This document shows positions 36,049-45,247 of a DNA stretch of 64,000 nucleotides, in pieces. The position numbers were made by a program, and so were the translations under genes. The notes beneath the pieces are model-generated. The model had not been told where the DNA came from and ran no database searches. It saw only the letters and a program-made list of their open reading frames with translations. Source of the stretch: Betaproteobacteria bacterium (lineage in GTDB: Bacteria > Pseudomonadota > Gammaproteobacteria > Burkholderiales > Casimicrobiaceae); the NCBI GenBank assembly GCA_016717855.1, contig JADKEV010000026.1:47298-111297 (forward strand). The letters are read 5' to 3'. The first letter of the stretch is position 1; the number at the start of each line of letters is the position of its first letter.

Positions 36049-37029
36049 TCAGGGCTTGCCTGCCGGCGGTTCTTCTCCCGCGCGTTCGAGCACGGCCTGG
36101 ATCACGTAGCGCGGCCGCTCGCGAACCTGCTGGTAGATGCGCCCGATGTACTCGCCCAGCAGCCCCAGGCCGAACAGCATCATGCCGATCAGGAAGAACG
36201 CGAGGATGTCGCGGTCCCAGATGGTCTGCAGGCCCTCGGACCAGCCGGCGCGCAGCACGCGCTGCGCGATCACGACAAAGTAGGTGATCAGCGAACCGAC
36301 CGCGACCAGCATCCCGAACAGCGAGAAGATCTGCAGCGGCACCAGCGAAAAGCCGGTGATCAGGTCGAAATTCAGGCGTATGAGCTGGTAGAGCGAGTAC
36401 TTGGACTCGCCGGCCGCGCGTTCCTCGTGCCCGACGTGCACCTCGGTCGGATTGTGCGAGAACGTGTACGCGAGCGCCGGGATGAAGGTGTTGACTTCGG
36501 TGCACGAGTTGACCGCGTTGACGACATCGCGGCTGTAGGCGCGCAGCATGCAGCCCTGGTCGGTCATCCTGATCCGGGTGATGCGCTCGCGCAGCCGGTT
36601 CATCGCGCGCGACGCCAGCCGGCGCCACCAGACATCCTCGCGCTTTTCGCGGATGCTGCCGACGTAGTCGTGGCCCGCATCCATCGCCGCGAGCAGCTTG
36701 GCGATGTCCTCGGGCGGGTTCTGCAGGTCGGCGTCCAGCGTCACCGTGCGCTGCCCGCGCACTTGCGCGAAGCCGGCCATGATCGCCATGTGCTGGCCGT
36801 AGTTGCCGTTGAACAGGACCACGCGGGTCACATCGGGCCGCCGGGCGAACTGGTCCTTCAGGATCGCCGCCGAGCGGTCGCGGCTGCCGTCGTTGATGAA
36901 CACGATCTCGTACGTGACGTGCAGCGCGTCGAGCGCCGGATACAGGCGATCGAACAAGGCCTGCAGCCCCGCCTCCTCGTTGTAGACCGGGATCACGACG
37001 GAGACGTCGACGGTGCGTTCCCCGCTCAT
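36049..37029 (-). CDS. arnC: Undecaprenyl-phosphate 4-deoxy-4-formamido-L-arabinose transferase
   Basis: This 326-residue inner-membrane GT2 enzyme transfers L-Ara4FN to undecaprenyl phosphate. The catalytic start is VSVVIPVYNEEAGLQALFDRL and TVTLDADLQNPPED holds the DxD-type motif. Two C-terminal membrane spans (FSLVPLQIFSLFGMLVAVGSLITYF and ILAFFLIGMMLFGLGLLGEYIG) anchor it, as in ArnC/DPM1-like enzymes. The start ATG at 37029 overlaps the arnB stop as ATGA. Confidence 0.94.
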   Translation of the reverse strand: MSGERTVDVSVVIPVYNEEAGLQALFDRLYPALDALHVTYEIVFINDGSRDRSAAILKDQFARRPDVTRVVLFNGNYGQHMAIMAGFAQVRGQRTVTLDADLQNPPEDIAKLLAAMDAGHDYVGSIREKREDVWWRRLASRAMNRLRERITRIRMTDQGCMLRAYSRDVVNAVNSCTEVNTFIPALAYTFSHNPTEVHVGHEERAAGESKYSLYQLIRLNFDLITGFSLVPLQIFSLFGMLVAVGSLITYFVVIAQRVLRAGWSEGLQTIWDRDILAFFLIGMMLFGLGLLGEYIGRIYQQVRERPRYVIQAVLERAGEEPPAGKP

Positions 37030-38156
37030 TTTGCGTGCGCCGCCAGGATCGCCGCGACCGCCGCGCAGACCCGCGCGACGTCGGCTTCGGTCATCGCCGC
37101 GAACAAGGGCAGGCTCACGGTTTCGCGCGCGATGCGTTCGGTGACGGGAAACTGGCCCGCGCGCCAGCCCTGGTTGCGATACAGCGTCGCCAGATGGCAG
37201 GCTTCGTACGAAATGCCGACGCCGATGCCCTGCGCCTGCATCAGGCCGACGAACTCCTGGCGCGTGATGGTCAGCCGCTCGAGCGGGAGCAGCACCGCGA
37301 ACATGTTCCAGCTGTGGCCTTCGACGTCCGGCGGCAGCACGCAGGCGGGCTCGGCGCTCCACAGCCGCAGGTATTCGCGCGCCAGCATCCGCCGCCGGGC
37401 GACGAAGCCCTCCAGCTGCGCCATCTGCGCGACGCCGATCGCCGCGCTCACGTCCGACAGGTTGTACTTGCCGCCGGCGACGTCGACGTCGCGCGTGCCG
37501 TCGGGCAGGCGGTGGATGCCGTGGAAGCGCAGCGCCTCGACGCGCGCGGCTTCCCGCGCGTCGCCCACGACCAGCGCGCCGCCTTCGATGGTGGTGATGT
37601 TCTTGTTCGGGTGGAAGCTGAAGGCGACCAGGTCGCCGCGCGCGCCGACCGCGACGCCGTCCGGATAGCGCGAGCCGATCGCCAGCGCCGCGTCCTCGAT
37701 CACGCGCAGCCCGTGCGCGGACGCCAGCGCGTAGAGCCGCGCATGGTCCAGCGGCGCCAGGAAGTGCGTGGGCAGGATCGCGCGCGTCGCCGGCGTGATT
37801 GCCGCCGCCGCCTGCTCCAGGTCGAGATTGCGCGTGACCGGGTCGCAGTCGACGAACACCGGCCTGGCGCCGACCTTGGTGATCATGTTGGCGCCGGCGA
37901 AGAACGTCTGCGCCGGCGTGATCACTTCGTCGCCCGGGCCGATGCCGCAGAGTTGCAGCGCGACTTCCATCGCCACGGTCGCCGACGTCAGCGAGCGCAC
38001 CGGGCGCCCGCCGCAATAATCCGACAGTGCCTGCTCGAACGCCAGCACGTTGGGCCCGCTGGCGATCCAGTTGCTGCGGATAACGTCGGCGACGCGCGCG
38101 ATCGTCGCCTCGTCGATCACCGGCCGGGCAAAGGGCAGGAACGCGGGCGCGCTCAT
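37026..38156 (-). CDS. arnB: UDP-4-amino-4-deoxy-L-arabinose aminotransferase
   Basis: This is a 376-residue PLP-dependent enzyme of the DegT/DnrJ/EryC1 family that makes UDP-L-Ara4N from the 4-keto sugar with glutamate. The PLP Lys lies in FSFHPNKNITTIEGGA, with DAALAIGSRY before it and GGKYNLSDVSAAIG after, all family hallmarks. The start at 38156 overlaps the SMR gene's stop (ATGA, 38153-38156) and the end overlaps arnC, so it is tightly embedded in the operon. Confidence 0.95.
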   Translation of the reverse strand: MSAPAFLPFARPVIDEATIARVADVIRSNWIASGPNVLAFEQALSDYCGGRPVRSLTSATVAMEVALQLCGIGPGDEVITPAQTFFAGANMITKVGARPVFVDCDPVTRNLDLEQAAAAITPATRAILPTHFLAPLDHARLYALASAHGLRVIEDAALAIGSRYPDGVAVGARGDLVAFSFHPNKNITTIEGGALVVGDAREAARVEALRFHGIHRLPDGTRDVDVAGGKYNLSDVSAAIGVAQMAQLEGFVARRRMLAREYLRLWSAEPACVLPPDVEGHSWNMFAVLLPLERLTITRQEFVGLMQAQGIGVGISYEACHLATLYRNQGWRAGQFPVTERIARETVSLPLFAAMTEADVARVCAAVAAILAAHAK

Positions 38157-38539
38157 GGCCGCGACACCAGCCAGACGCCGACGATGATGAAGCCGATACC
38201 CAGCCAGCGGGACACGCCCAGCGTCTCGCCGAACAGGAAGTACGCGGCGACCGCGCTCACCACGTAGCCGATCGAGAGCATCGGGTAGGCGATGCTGACC
38301 GGCACGCGGGATAAGGCCATGATCCACACGACCAGGCTGAACGCATAGCAGAACATGCCGCCGATGATGTGCGGGTTGGTCCCGACGCGCAGCGCCTGGC
38401 CGAACCAGTCGCCGGCGGAAAAGCTGACGACGCCCAGCGTGTTGGTCCCGGCCTTGAGGAAGATCTGCGCCGCCGCGTTGAGCAGCACGCCGGTCAGGAT
38501 CAGGCCGAAACTGAGCCAGGTCATGGCTGCGCCAGTCAT
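38153..38539 (-). CDS. SMR-family membrane protein, probable L-Ara4N-lipid flippase subunit
   Basis: This 128-residue protein has four membrane spans of EmrE/SMR type (LSFGLILTGVLLNAAAQIFLKAG first; VSIAYPMLSIGYVVSAVAAYFLFGE third). In E. coli the pair ArnE-ArnF flips Und-P-L-Ara4N. Here a single gene sits between arnT and arnB with 4-base overlaps on both sides, so it may work as a homodimer. A start at 38524 (MTWLSFG) is also possible. The family Glu of drug-transporting EmrE is not in span 1, as expected for a flippase. Confidence 0.85.
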   Translation of the reverse strand: MTGAAMTWLSFGLILTGVLLNAAAQIFLKAGTNTLGVVSFSAGDWFGQALRVGTNPHIIGGMFCYAFSLVVWIMALSRVPVSIAYPMLSIGYVVSAVAAYFLFGETLGVSRWLGIGFIIVGVWLVSRP

Positions 38540-40179
38540 TGGCGGCTGACGATCACGCGCCGCGTGTCGCGGCCGAGTTCGCGCATCGGCAGGCCGGCGG
38601 CGCGGAGGTCATCGAAAACTCCCGGTTTCATCGTCGCGTACCCCTCGGCGAGCGCCTGCCAGACGGGGACGAATTCCTCGATGCGCGGAATCCCCTTTTC
38701 TGGCTCCAGCTCGAGGCCCAGATTGAGTTCGTCGTAAAAGTCGACCAGGGTCATCGTCCGCTTCAGGTAAAAAGGCAGGGTCTGTTCGTAGGTCTGGATG
38801 CTGAAGAACGGAACGTCCGGGGCGAGCGGGCCTTCCCTGGCCACGATCTCGCGCACCAGATGATACGACGAAGTCGCCGGGGAGAGGGCGTTGTGGGCAT
38901 AGCCGACGCCCTGCCAGGCGATCAGGCTGCAAAGCGCAACGGCCAGGACCGGCCCCAGGGTGGCGGCCTGCCGGCGCCAGTACCACGCCAGCGCAGTCCC
39001 CACCGACAGGGCGGCCACGGTCACCGCCAGCCACGGCCGCATGTCTTCGAACAACTCTACGGGGATTTCATCGGTGCCGAAGCGCTCGATCGAGAGCACC
39101 GCCCCGACGAAGACCAGCCCGAACAGGCACGATGCGGCGAAGTTCCACGCGTGCGCCCGCGGACTGGTCTGCACGACCGAAGGCGCCATCAGCATCGCCA
39201 GCGCCGGGAACATCGGCAGTATGTACGAGGGCAGCTTCGATCCCGAAGCGCTGAAGAACAGGAATATGAAAACGGACCAGACCACGAGCAGCCGCTCGGG
39301 ATGGAACGGCTTGGGTTTGCGCAGCAGCGCCCAGATATGCCGCAGCCGCGACACGAAGAGCAGCGTCCACGGCGCCATGCCGCCCAGCAGGATGGGGATG
39401 AAATACCACCAGGCGCCTTCGCGCCGGTGCAGGTGGGAGGTGAACCTTGCCAGGTGCTCGTGGAAAAAGAAGAACTCGCTGAACTCCGGATTGCGCGCCT
39501 GCACCCAGACGAACCACGGCGCGGTGATGGCGAAGAACAGCAGCAGCCCCGTCCCTATGTGCAGCCGGTCCCACAGCCGCAGGTCGCGCTGCCAGAGCGA
39601 ATAGAAGACGAGCACGCCGCCCGGCAGCACGATGCCGATCAGACCTTTCGAGAGCACCGCCAGCGCCATGCCCGCCCACGCCGCATGCATGCCGGCCGCG
39701 CGCTCGGCCCGCGTGGCCCCGGTCCGTTCGGCGTACAGGAAGCCGGCCAGGGTCAGCGTCATCCAGCAGGTGAGGCCCATGTCCAGCGTGTTGATGTGGG
39801 CGATCGCGAAGTACCACAGCGACGAGGCGAGGATGGCCGTGGCGGCGAGCGCGGTCTCTTTCCCGTAAAGCCGGTAGCCGATGCCGAAGACGAACAGCAG
39901 GCCGAGCAGCCCGGTGACGGCGGGCCACGCGCGGGCGGTCCAGTTGTGCTGGCCGAACGCGTTGTACGCGAACGCCGATGCCCAGTATTGCAGCGGCGGC
40001 TTTTCGAAGTACTTGAGGCCGTTCAGGCGCGGCGTCACCCAGTCGCCCGTGACGGCCATCTCGCGCGGAATCTCGGAATAGCGGCCTTCGTCGGGACGGG
40101 TCAGCGCGCGGTCGTCGAGGCCGGCGAACCAGACCATCACGAACAGCAGAAGCAGCACAACGATACGGGAGCGGGTCAC
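38536..40179 (-). CDS. arnT: Lipid A 4-amino-4-deoxy-L-arabinosyltransferase
   Basis: This 547-residue PMT-family glycosyltransferase has about twelve membrane spans and transfers L-Ara4N from undecaprenyl phosphate to lipid A on the periplasmic side, lowering binding of polymyxin and other cationic peptides. The first periplasmic loop holds LTRPDEGRYSEIPREMAVTGDW with the catalytic Asp/Glu pattern and YFEKPPLQYW. The C-terminal soluble domain is present. It is the first gene of the operon; its start is 96 bases from the divergent cysS ATG, so promoters for both lie there. Confidence 0.93.
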   Translation of the reverse strand: MTRSRIVVLLLLFVMVWFAGLDDRALTRPDEGRYSEIPREMAVTGDWVTPRLNGLKYFEKPPLQYWASAFAYNAFGQHNWTARAWPAVTGLLGLLFVFGIGYRLYGKETALAATAILASSLWYFAIAHINTLDMGLTCWMTLTLAGFLYAERTGATRAERAAGMHAAWAGMALAVLSKGLIGIVLPGGVLVFYSLWQRDLRLWDRLHIGTGLLLFFAITAPWFVWVQARNPEFSEFFFFHEHLARFTSHLHRREGAWWYFIPILLGGMAPWTLLFVSRLRHIWALLRKPKPFHPERLLVVWSVFIFLFFSASGSKLPSYILPMFPALAMLMAPSVVQTSPRAHAWNFAASCLFGLVFVGAVLSIERFGTDEIPVELFEDMRPWLAVTVAALSVGTALAWYWRRQAATLGPVLAVALCSLIAWQGVGYAHNALSPATSSYHLVREIVAREGPLAPDVPFFSIQTYEQTLPFYLKRTMTLVDFYDELNLGLELEPEKGIPRIEEFVPVWQALAEGYATMKPGVFDDLRAAGLPMRELGRDTRRVIVSRQ

Positions 40180-40275
40180 ACGGAGAGGCGGCTACGCATT
40201 GGAGCAAAGCGTACAATTATAATCCAAAGGGTCGCCCTAACCTTGACCCTGCCGCGGTTTCCTCCATCCCCGACC

Positions 40276-41658
40276 ATGACCCTCACTCTTTACGACAATT
40301 TCGAACGCCGCCTGCGCGAATTCAGGCCGCTCTCGGGCAACGAGGTCGGGTTGTACACCTGCGGCCCGACGGTCTACGACTTCCAGCACATCGGCAACCT
40401 GCGCACGTATCTGTTCGAGGATTGCCTGAAGCGCGTGCTGGCGTTCAACGGCTACCGGGTCCGGCATGTGATGAACATCACCGACGTCGGGCACCTGACC
40501 TCGGACGCCGACACCGGCGAGGACAAGATGGAAAAGGGCTCGCGCCGCACCGGCCGCTCGGCCTGGGACATTGCCGAGGAGTACACGCAGGTGTTCCGCG
40601 AGGACCTGGCGGCGATGAACATCGCGGAACCCGACGTGTGGTGCAAGGCGACCGACCACATCGCCGAGCAGATCGCCTTCATCGAGGACCTCGGGCGGAA
40701 GGGCTTCACCTACCGGACCAGCGACGGGGTCTACTTCGACACCAGCAGGCAGCCCGACTACGGCTATCTCGCGCGGCTGGACCGCGCCGGGCTCGAGGCC
40801 GGCAAGCGCGTGGAACTCGGCGAGAAGCGCTCGCTGACCGACTTCGCGCTGTGGAAATTCAGCGCGCCCGGCGAGCAGCGGCAGATGGAATGGGCGAGCC
40901 CGTGGGGCACCGGCTTTCCCGGCTGGCACATCGAGTGCTCGGCGATGGCGCAGAAGTACCTGGGCGACTACTTCGACATCCACTGCGGCGGCGAAGATCA
41001 CATCCCGGTCCACCACACCAACGAGATCGCGCAGACCGAGGCGCGCGTCGGGACCCGGCTGGCCAATTTCTGGATGCACGGCTACTTCCTGACGCTCAAC
41101 AACGCGAAGATGGCGAAGTCCGCGGGCGAGTTCCTGCGGATGAAGTCGCTGACCGATCGCGGCTACGATCCGCTGACGTATCGCTTCCTGTGCCTGACCG
41201 CGCACTACCGCACGCAGATGTCGTTCTCGTGGGACGCGATGGATGCGGCGCAGACCGGGCTGGAGCGGCTGCGGCGGCAGGTGTTCGAACTCGGACCGGC
41301 CGGCGCCGCCGATCCGGAATTTGTCGAGCGTTTCCGCGCCGAAGTGAACGACGATCTGCAGTTTCCAAAGGCGCTGGCGCTGCTGTGGGAAGCGCTCAAG
41401 TCGCCGCTGCCCGACCCGGCGAAGAAAGCGACGCTGCTGGCCTTCGATGCCTGCCTGGGACTGCGGCTCGCCGAGTGGCGGCCCACGGTGGACATCATCC
41501 CGCCGGAAGTCGAGGCGCTGGCGCGCGCGCGGCTGGCGGCGCGCCAGGCGAAGAACTGGGCCGAGTCCGACCGCCTGCGCGACGCCATCGCCGCGCTCGG
41601 CTTCGCCGTCGAAGACAGCGCCGGCACGTACAAGCTCGTGAAGAAGACATCCGCGTAA
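40276..41658 (+). CDS. cysS: Cysteinyl-tRNA synthetase
   Basis: This 460-residue class I synthetase has the zinc ligand Cys29 in YTCGPTVYD, an HIGN signature at 38-41 (HIGH equivalent), further zinc ligands in HIECSAM and the HHTNE region, and a KMAKS loop (KMSKS equivalent) in LNNAKMAKSAGEFL. The DALR-type C-terminal domain is complete. The start at 40276 follows the family N-terminus. Divergent from arnT. Confidence 0.97.
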   Translation: MTLTLYDNFERRLREFRPLSGNEVGLYTCGPTVYDFQHIGNLRTYLFEDCLKRVLAFNGYRVRHVMNITDVGHLTSDADTGEDKMEKGSRRTGRSAWDIAEEYTQVFREDLAAMNIAEPDVWCKATDHIAEQIAFIEDLGRKGFTYRTSDGVYFDTSRQPDYGYLARLDRAGLEAGKRVELGEKRSLTDFALWKFSAPGEQRQMEWASPWGTGFPGWHIECSAMAQKYLGDYFDIHCGGEDHIPVHHTNEIAQTEARVGTRLANFWMHGYFLTLNNAKMAKSAGEFLRMKSLTDRGYDPLTYRFLCLTAHYRTQMSFSWDAMDAAQTGLERLRRQVFELGPAGAADPEFVERFRAEVNDDLQFPKALALLWEALKSPLPDPAKKATLLAFDACLGLRLAEWRPTVDIIPPEVEALARARLAARQAKNWAESDRLRDAIAALGFAVEDSAGTYKLVKKTSA

Positions 41659-41688
41659 CGGCGCGGGATGGGTGGACGTTTGGGTTGG

Positions 41689-41842
41689 CGTAGGATGGGT
41701 GGAGCGAAGCGATACCCATCATCGTGGAATCGCCCCGTGCCATGTTGGATGAACGTTCGTCGCACTTCCATGATCGCGACACGCGACCGGCGCGCTTCGA
41801 ATGCGATGATGATGGGTATCGCTTCGCTCCACCCATCCTACG
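41689..41842. repeat. Palindromic dispersed element, copy B (32-bp perfect inverted repeats)
   Basis: The left arm at 41689-41720 and right arm at 41811-41842 are exact reverse complements, with 90 bases between. They differ from copy A (335-475) at one arm position, and the partner base in the other arm has changed to match (GCGCAGCG/CGCTGCGC against GCGAAGCG/CGCTTCGC). It fills the gap between the convergent cysS and IclR genes. A partial extra GGATGGGTGGACG lies just to its left. Confidence 0.85.
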
Positions 41843-41876
41843 GTGGCCCGCGGTGTCCACCGGTTGCCGCGGGTCG

Positions 41877-42713
41877 TTAACTCCGCGCCGCGATGCCGTG
41901 CACCAGCCGTCCGGCCAGCCGGTCGCCCCCGTGATAATGCCCATGCCCCAGGCGCTCCGATAGCGCCGCGGTCGCCGCCTTGACGGCGCGGGCGATTCCG
42001 CCATCCGCCTTGGCGTCGAACGTGGCGGCGTAGCCCAGCGCCGCGATGACCAGCACTGCGCGGCCGCTGGCGTCGAACACCGGCGAGGCGATGGCATTGA
42101 TGCCCGGGATCAGGTCGCCGGCGATGCCTGCCAGTCCCTGCCTGCGTACGGCGGCCAGCGCCTGGTCGAACTGCTTGCGTCGCGCCGCGCGCTCCCGGAC
42201 GGGCACGTGCCGCAGTTCGGCGTCGACCAGCGTGTCCGTTTCGGCCGGCGGCAGGTAGGCGGCGAACGCGCGGCCGGTGGCCGACCGGGTCAGCGGCAAT
42301 ACCGCCCCGGTGCGCAATCCCGCAGTGACCGGATGGCTTGACTCGAGCCAGCGCACGATGGTCGCGCCGTGCGTCCCCCAGACCGAAAGCGCCACCGTCT
42401 GGTCGATCTGCGCCCGCAGCCGTTCGAGGGCGGGCAGCGCCACGCGCAGGGGATCGAGCCGGTTCAGCGCGGCCAATCCCAGCTGCAGCGCGCCCGTCCC
42501 CAGATCGTATTGAGACGTCAGCGGATCCTGTTCCACGAGGCCCATCCGGATCAGGCTCACCAGATAGCGGTGCGCCTTGGCCGCTGGCATCGCGGCGGCG
42601 CCGGAGAGATCCTTCAGCGACATCGCCTGGTTGGCGTGCGCCAGCGCCTGCAGCAGATGCATGCCCGTTTCCACGGACTGGATGCCTTGCCTGGGCGATC
42701 GGTTTGCGGACAT
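41877..42713 (-). CDS. IclR-family transcriptional regulator, divergent from hmgA
   Basis: This 278-residue regulator has an N-terminal winged helix (SVETGMHLLQALAHANQAMSLKDLSGAAAMPAAKAHRYLVSL) and a C-terminal ligand-binding domain ending IARAVKAATAALSERLG. Position suggests it is the repressor of the homogentisate genes (HmgR-like), though substrate sensing is inferred only. The ATG at 42713 is preferred; a TTG 84 bases upstream would add a low-complexity leader. The 183-base space to hmgA has an inverted ATTACG/CGTAAT pair. Confidence 0.88.
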   Translation of the reverse strand: MSANRSPRQGIQSVETGMHLLQALAHANQAMSLKDLSGAAAMPAAKAHRYLVSLIRMGLVEQDPLTSQYDLGTGALQLGLAALNRLDPLRVALPALERLRAQIDQTVALSVWGTHGATIVRWLESSHPVTAGLRTGAVLPLTRSATGRAFAAYLPPAETDTLVDAELRHVPVRERAARRKQFDQALAAVRRQGLAGIAGDLIPGINAIASPVFDASGRAVLVIAALGYAATFDAKADGGIARAVKAATAALSERLGHGHYHGGDRLAGRLVHGIAARS

Positions 42714-42797
42714 TGCCGTGAGCCTGGGGACGAGGGAAAACCCGGCGCGCGATCCGGCGGCATCGCCGCCGCGCGCTTGACTTGATCGTATCGCCAA

Positions 42798-42833
42798 ATT
42801 ACGATTCGTGCAATGCGTTTACTCAAACGTAAT
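42798..42833. promoter_or_regulatory. Possible operator between IclR and hmgA
   Basis: ATTACG at 42798-42803 and CGTAAT at 42828-42833 form an inverted pair with a 24-base centre, in the most AT-rich part of the divergent region. The spacing is long for one operator, so this is a weak candidate for an IclR site. Confidence 0.25.
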
Positions 42834-42896
42834 CCAGTTCTAATTCAGTTGCGAGCCCGCCGCGGACGGCGCGCTCGCGGCGCTGAGGAGATGACG

Positions 42897-44237
42897 ATGG
42901 GCGCGAACGATCCCGTGCAACAAACGCCGGCCAAGGCAGGCCAGTCCACGCTGCGCTGCCAGACCGGTTTCGGCAACGAGTTTGCCAGCGAAGCCCTGCC
43001 CGGCGCGCTGCCGGTGGGGCAGAACTCGCCGCAACGGGTGGAGCTCGGGCTGTACGCGGAACAATTGAGCGGCACGGCCTTCACCGCGCCGCGCGCGCAG
43101 AACCGGCGTTCCTGGTTGTACCGGATCCGCCCGTCGGCGCAGCATCCGCCGTTCTCGCGCATCGACAATGGCCTGTTGCGCACCGGCCCCTTCGACGAAG
43201 TCGATGCCCCGCCCAACCAGCTGCGCTGGGACCCGCCGGGCCTGCCCGCGGCGCCGACTGATTTCGTCCAGGGCCTGATGACGCTCGCCGGCAATGGCGA
43301 CGCCGGCGCCGGCGCGGGCATCGCCATTCATCTGTACGCGGCCAACCGCGACATGACCGACCGATATTTTTTCAATTCCGATGGTGAGATGCTGCTCGTG
43401 CCGCAGCAGGGCACGCTGCGCCTGTGTACCGAGCTCGGCGTCCTCGAGGTCGCGCCGCGCGAAATCGCCGTCATCCCGCGCGGCTTGCGCTTCCGCGTGG
43501 AACTGCCACGAGGCCCGGCGCGTGGCTATGTCTGCGAAAACTACGGGGCGCACTTCCGCCTGCCCGAGCTGGGGCCGATCGGCGCCAACGGACTCGCCAA
43601 CGCGCGCGACTTCGAGGTTCCGGTCGCGGCGTTCGAGGAGCGCGAGGTCACGCTCGAGCTGGTCACCAAGTTTGCCGGCAACCTGTGGGCATGCGCACTG
43701 GACCACTCGCCGCTGGACGTCGTCGCCTGGCACGGCAACCTGGTCCCGTACAAGTACGACCTGGCGCGCTTCAACACCATAGGGTCGATCAGCTACGACC
43801 ACTGCGATCCGTCGATCTTCACGGTGCTCACCTCGCCCACCGACACCGCGGGCACGGCCAACTGCGACTTCGTGATCTTCCCGCCGCGCTGGATGGTGGC
43901 CGAGCGCACGTTCCGGCCGCCGTGGTATCACCGCAACCTGATGAGCGAATTCATGGGCCTGGTCGAAGGCGTGTACGACGCCAAGGAGGAGGGCTTCGTG
44001 CCCGGCGGCGCGTCGCTGCACAATTGCATGAGCGCGCACGGCCCCGACGCCGCCACGTTCGAGAAGGCGAGCGCCATGGACCTGCAGCCGCAGCGCTACG
44101 AAGCGACGCTGGCCTTCATGTTCGAGAGCCGGAACGTGCTCAAGCCCACGCGCTTCGCGCTCGAAGGGGGCCTGCTGCAGCAGGACTACCACGCGTGCTG
44201 GCAGGGGCTGCAGCGGCACTTCGGCAGGCCGGCATGA
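42897..44237 (+). CDS. hmgA: Homogentisate 1,2-dioxygenase
   Basis: This 446-residue enzyme opens the ring of homogentisate to maleylacetoacetate in tyrosine and phenylalanine breakdown. The iron ligands are in FRPPWYHRNLMSEFMG (His and Glu) and LHNCMSAHGPD (His). It starts MGANDPVQQ at 42897, six bases after a GAGGAG site; an ATG six bases earlier abuts the site and is unlikely. The stop overlaps the next start as ATGA. No maleylacetoacetate isomerase is in the window. Confidence 0.97.
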   Translation: MGANDPVQQTPAKAGQSTLRCQTGFGNEFASEALPGALPVGQNSPQRVELGLYAEQLSGTAFTAPRAQNRRSWLYRIRPSAQHPPFSRIDNGLLRTGPFDEVDAPPNQLRWDPPGLPAAPTDFVQGLMTLAGNGDAGAGAGIAIHLYAANRDMTDRYFFNSDGEMLLVPQQGTLRLCTELGVLEVAPREIAVIPRGLRFRVELPRGPARGYVCENYGAHFRLPELGPIGANGLANARDFEVPVAAFEEREVTLELVTKFAGNLWACALDHSPLDVVAWHGNLVPYKYDLARFNTIGSISYDHCDPSIFTVLTSPTDTAGTANCDFVIFPPRWMVAERTFRPPWYHRNLMSEFMGLVEGVYDAKEEGFVPGGASLHNCMSAHGPDAATFEKASAMDLQPQRYEATLAFMFESRNVLKPTRFALEGGLLQQDYHACWQGLQRHFGRPA

Positions 44238-45247
44238 AGCTGGCGACGATCAAGGACGGCACGCGCGATGGCAGGCTGGCCGTCGTCTCGCGCGACCTGA
44301 CCAGGGCTCTCGATGCGGCCGCGGTCGCGCGCACGCTGCAGGGCGCGATCGAGGACTGGGACCGCGCCGCGCCGCGCCTGGCGGACCTCTATGCGGAACT
44401 CAACGCCGGCGCCGCCCGGCATGCCGTGCCGTTCGCTCCGGCGCAGTGCCACGCGCCGCTGCCGCGCGCGTACCAATGGGTCGACGGCTCCGCGTACGTC
44501 AATCACGTCGAGCTGGTGCGGAAGGCGCGCGGGGCGGAGATGCCGCAGTCGTTCTGGACCGATCCCCTGATGTACCAGGGCGGGTCGGACTCCTTCATCG
44601 GCCCCTGCGACGATGCGCCATTCGCCGACGAGGCCTGGGGCATAGACTTCGAGGGCGAGGTCGCGGTGATCACCGGCGACGTGCCGCTGGGCACGACCGC
44701 GGACCAGGCCGGCGCGCACATCCGGCTGTTCATGCTGGTGAACGACTGGTCGCTGCGCCTGCTGATTCCGGGCGAGCTGGGCAAGGGCTTCGGCTTCGTC
44801 CAGAGCAAGCCGGCCACAAGTTTTTCGCCGGTCGCCGTCACCGCGGACGAACTGGGCGCTGCCTGGCGCGACGGCCGCGTGCACCTGCCGCTGGTGGCGC
44901 ATTTGAACGGGGCGCTGTTCGGCAAGCCGGACGCGGGACTGGACATGACCTTCAACTTCGCGCAGCTGATCGCGCATGTCGCGAAGACGCGCGAGCTCGA
45001 AGCGGGCAGCATCGTCGGCTCCGGCACGGTCTCGAACAAGGAGAACGGCGGCCCCGGCCGGCCGGCGAGCGAGGGCGGCGCGGGCTACGCCTGCCTGGCC
45101 GAACAGCGGACCATCGAGACCATCCTCCAGGGCAAGCCGGTCACGCCCTTCATGCGTTTCGGCGACCGCGTGCGCATCGAGATGCTCGACGCGCGCGGCC
45201 AGTCCATCTTCGGCGCGATCGATCAGCAGGTGACGCGTACGGCGTGA
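44234..45247 (+). CDS. Fumarylacetoacetate hydrolase family protein
   Basis: This 337-residue protein is of the short FAH type often paired with hmgA. DFEGEVAVITGDVP carries the metal-binding acids, and KPATSFSPVAV and GSGTVSNKENGG are typical active-site segments. It should cleave fumarylacetoacetate to fumarate and acetoacetate, finishing the hmgA pathway. Translation is coupled to hmgA. Its last 98 bases are overlapped in antiparallel by the annotated end of the sensor kinase, probably because that kinase's real stop is lost in a corrupted tract. Confidence 0.9.
   Translation: MKLATIKDGTRDGRLAVVSRDLTRALDAAAVARTLQGAIEDWDRAAPRLADLYAELNAGAARHAVPFAPAQCHAPLPRAYQWVDGSAYVNHVELVRKARGAEMPQSFWTDPLMYQGGSDSFIGPCDDAPFADEAWGIDFEGEVAVITGDVPLGTTADQAGAHIRLFMLVNDWSLRLLIPGELGKGFGFVQSKPATSFSPVAVTADELGAAWRDGRVHLPLVAHLNGALFGKPDAGLDMTFNFAQLIAHVAKTRELEAGSIVGSGTVSNKENGGPGRPASEGGAGYACLAEQRTIETILQGKPVTPFMRFGDRVRIEMLDARGQSIFGAIDQQVTRTA

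Noticed and set aside
38539..40275. In-frame extension of cysS upstream, antisense to arnT
   Set aside because: Family homology of CysS starts exactly at 40276, and the extension is arnT read backwards.
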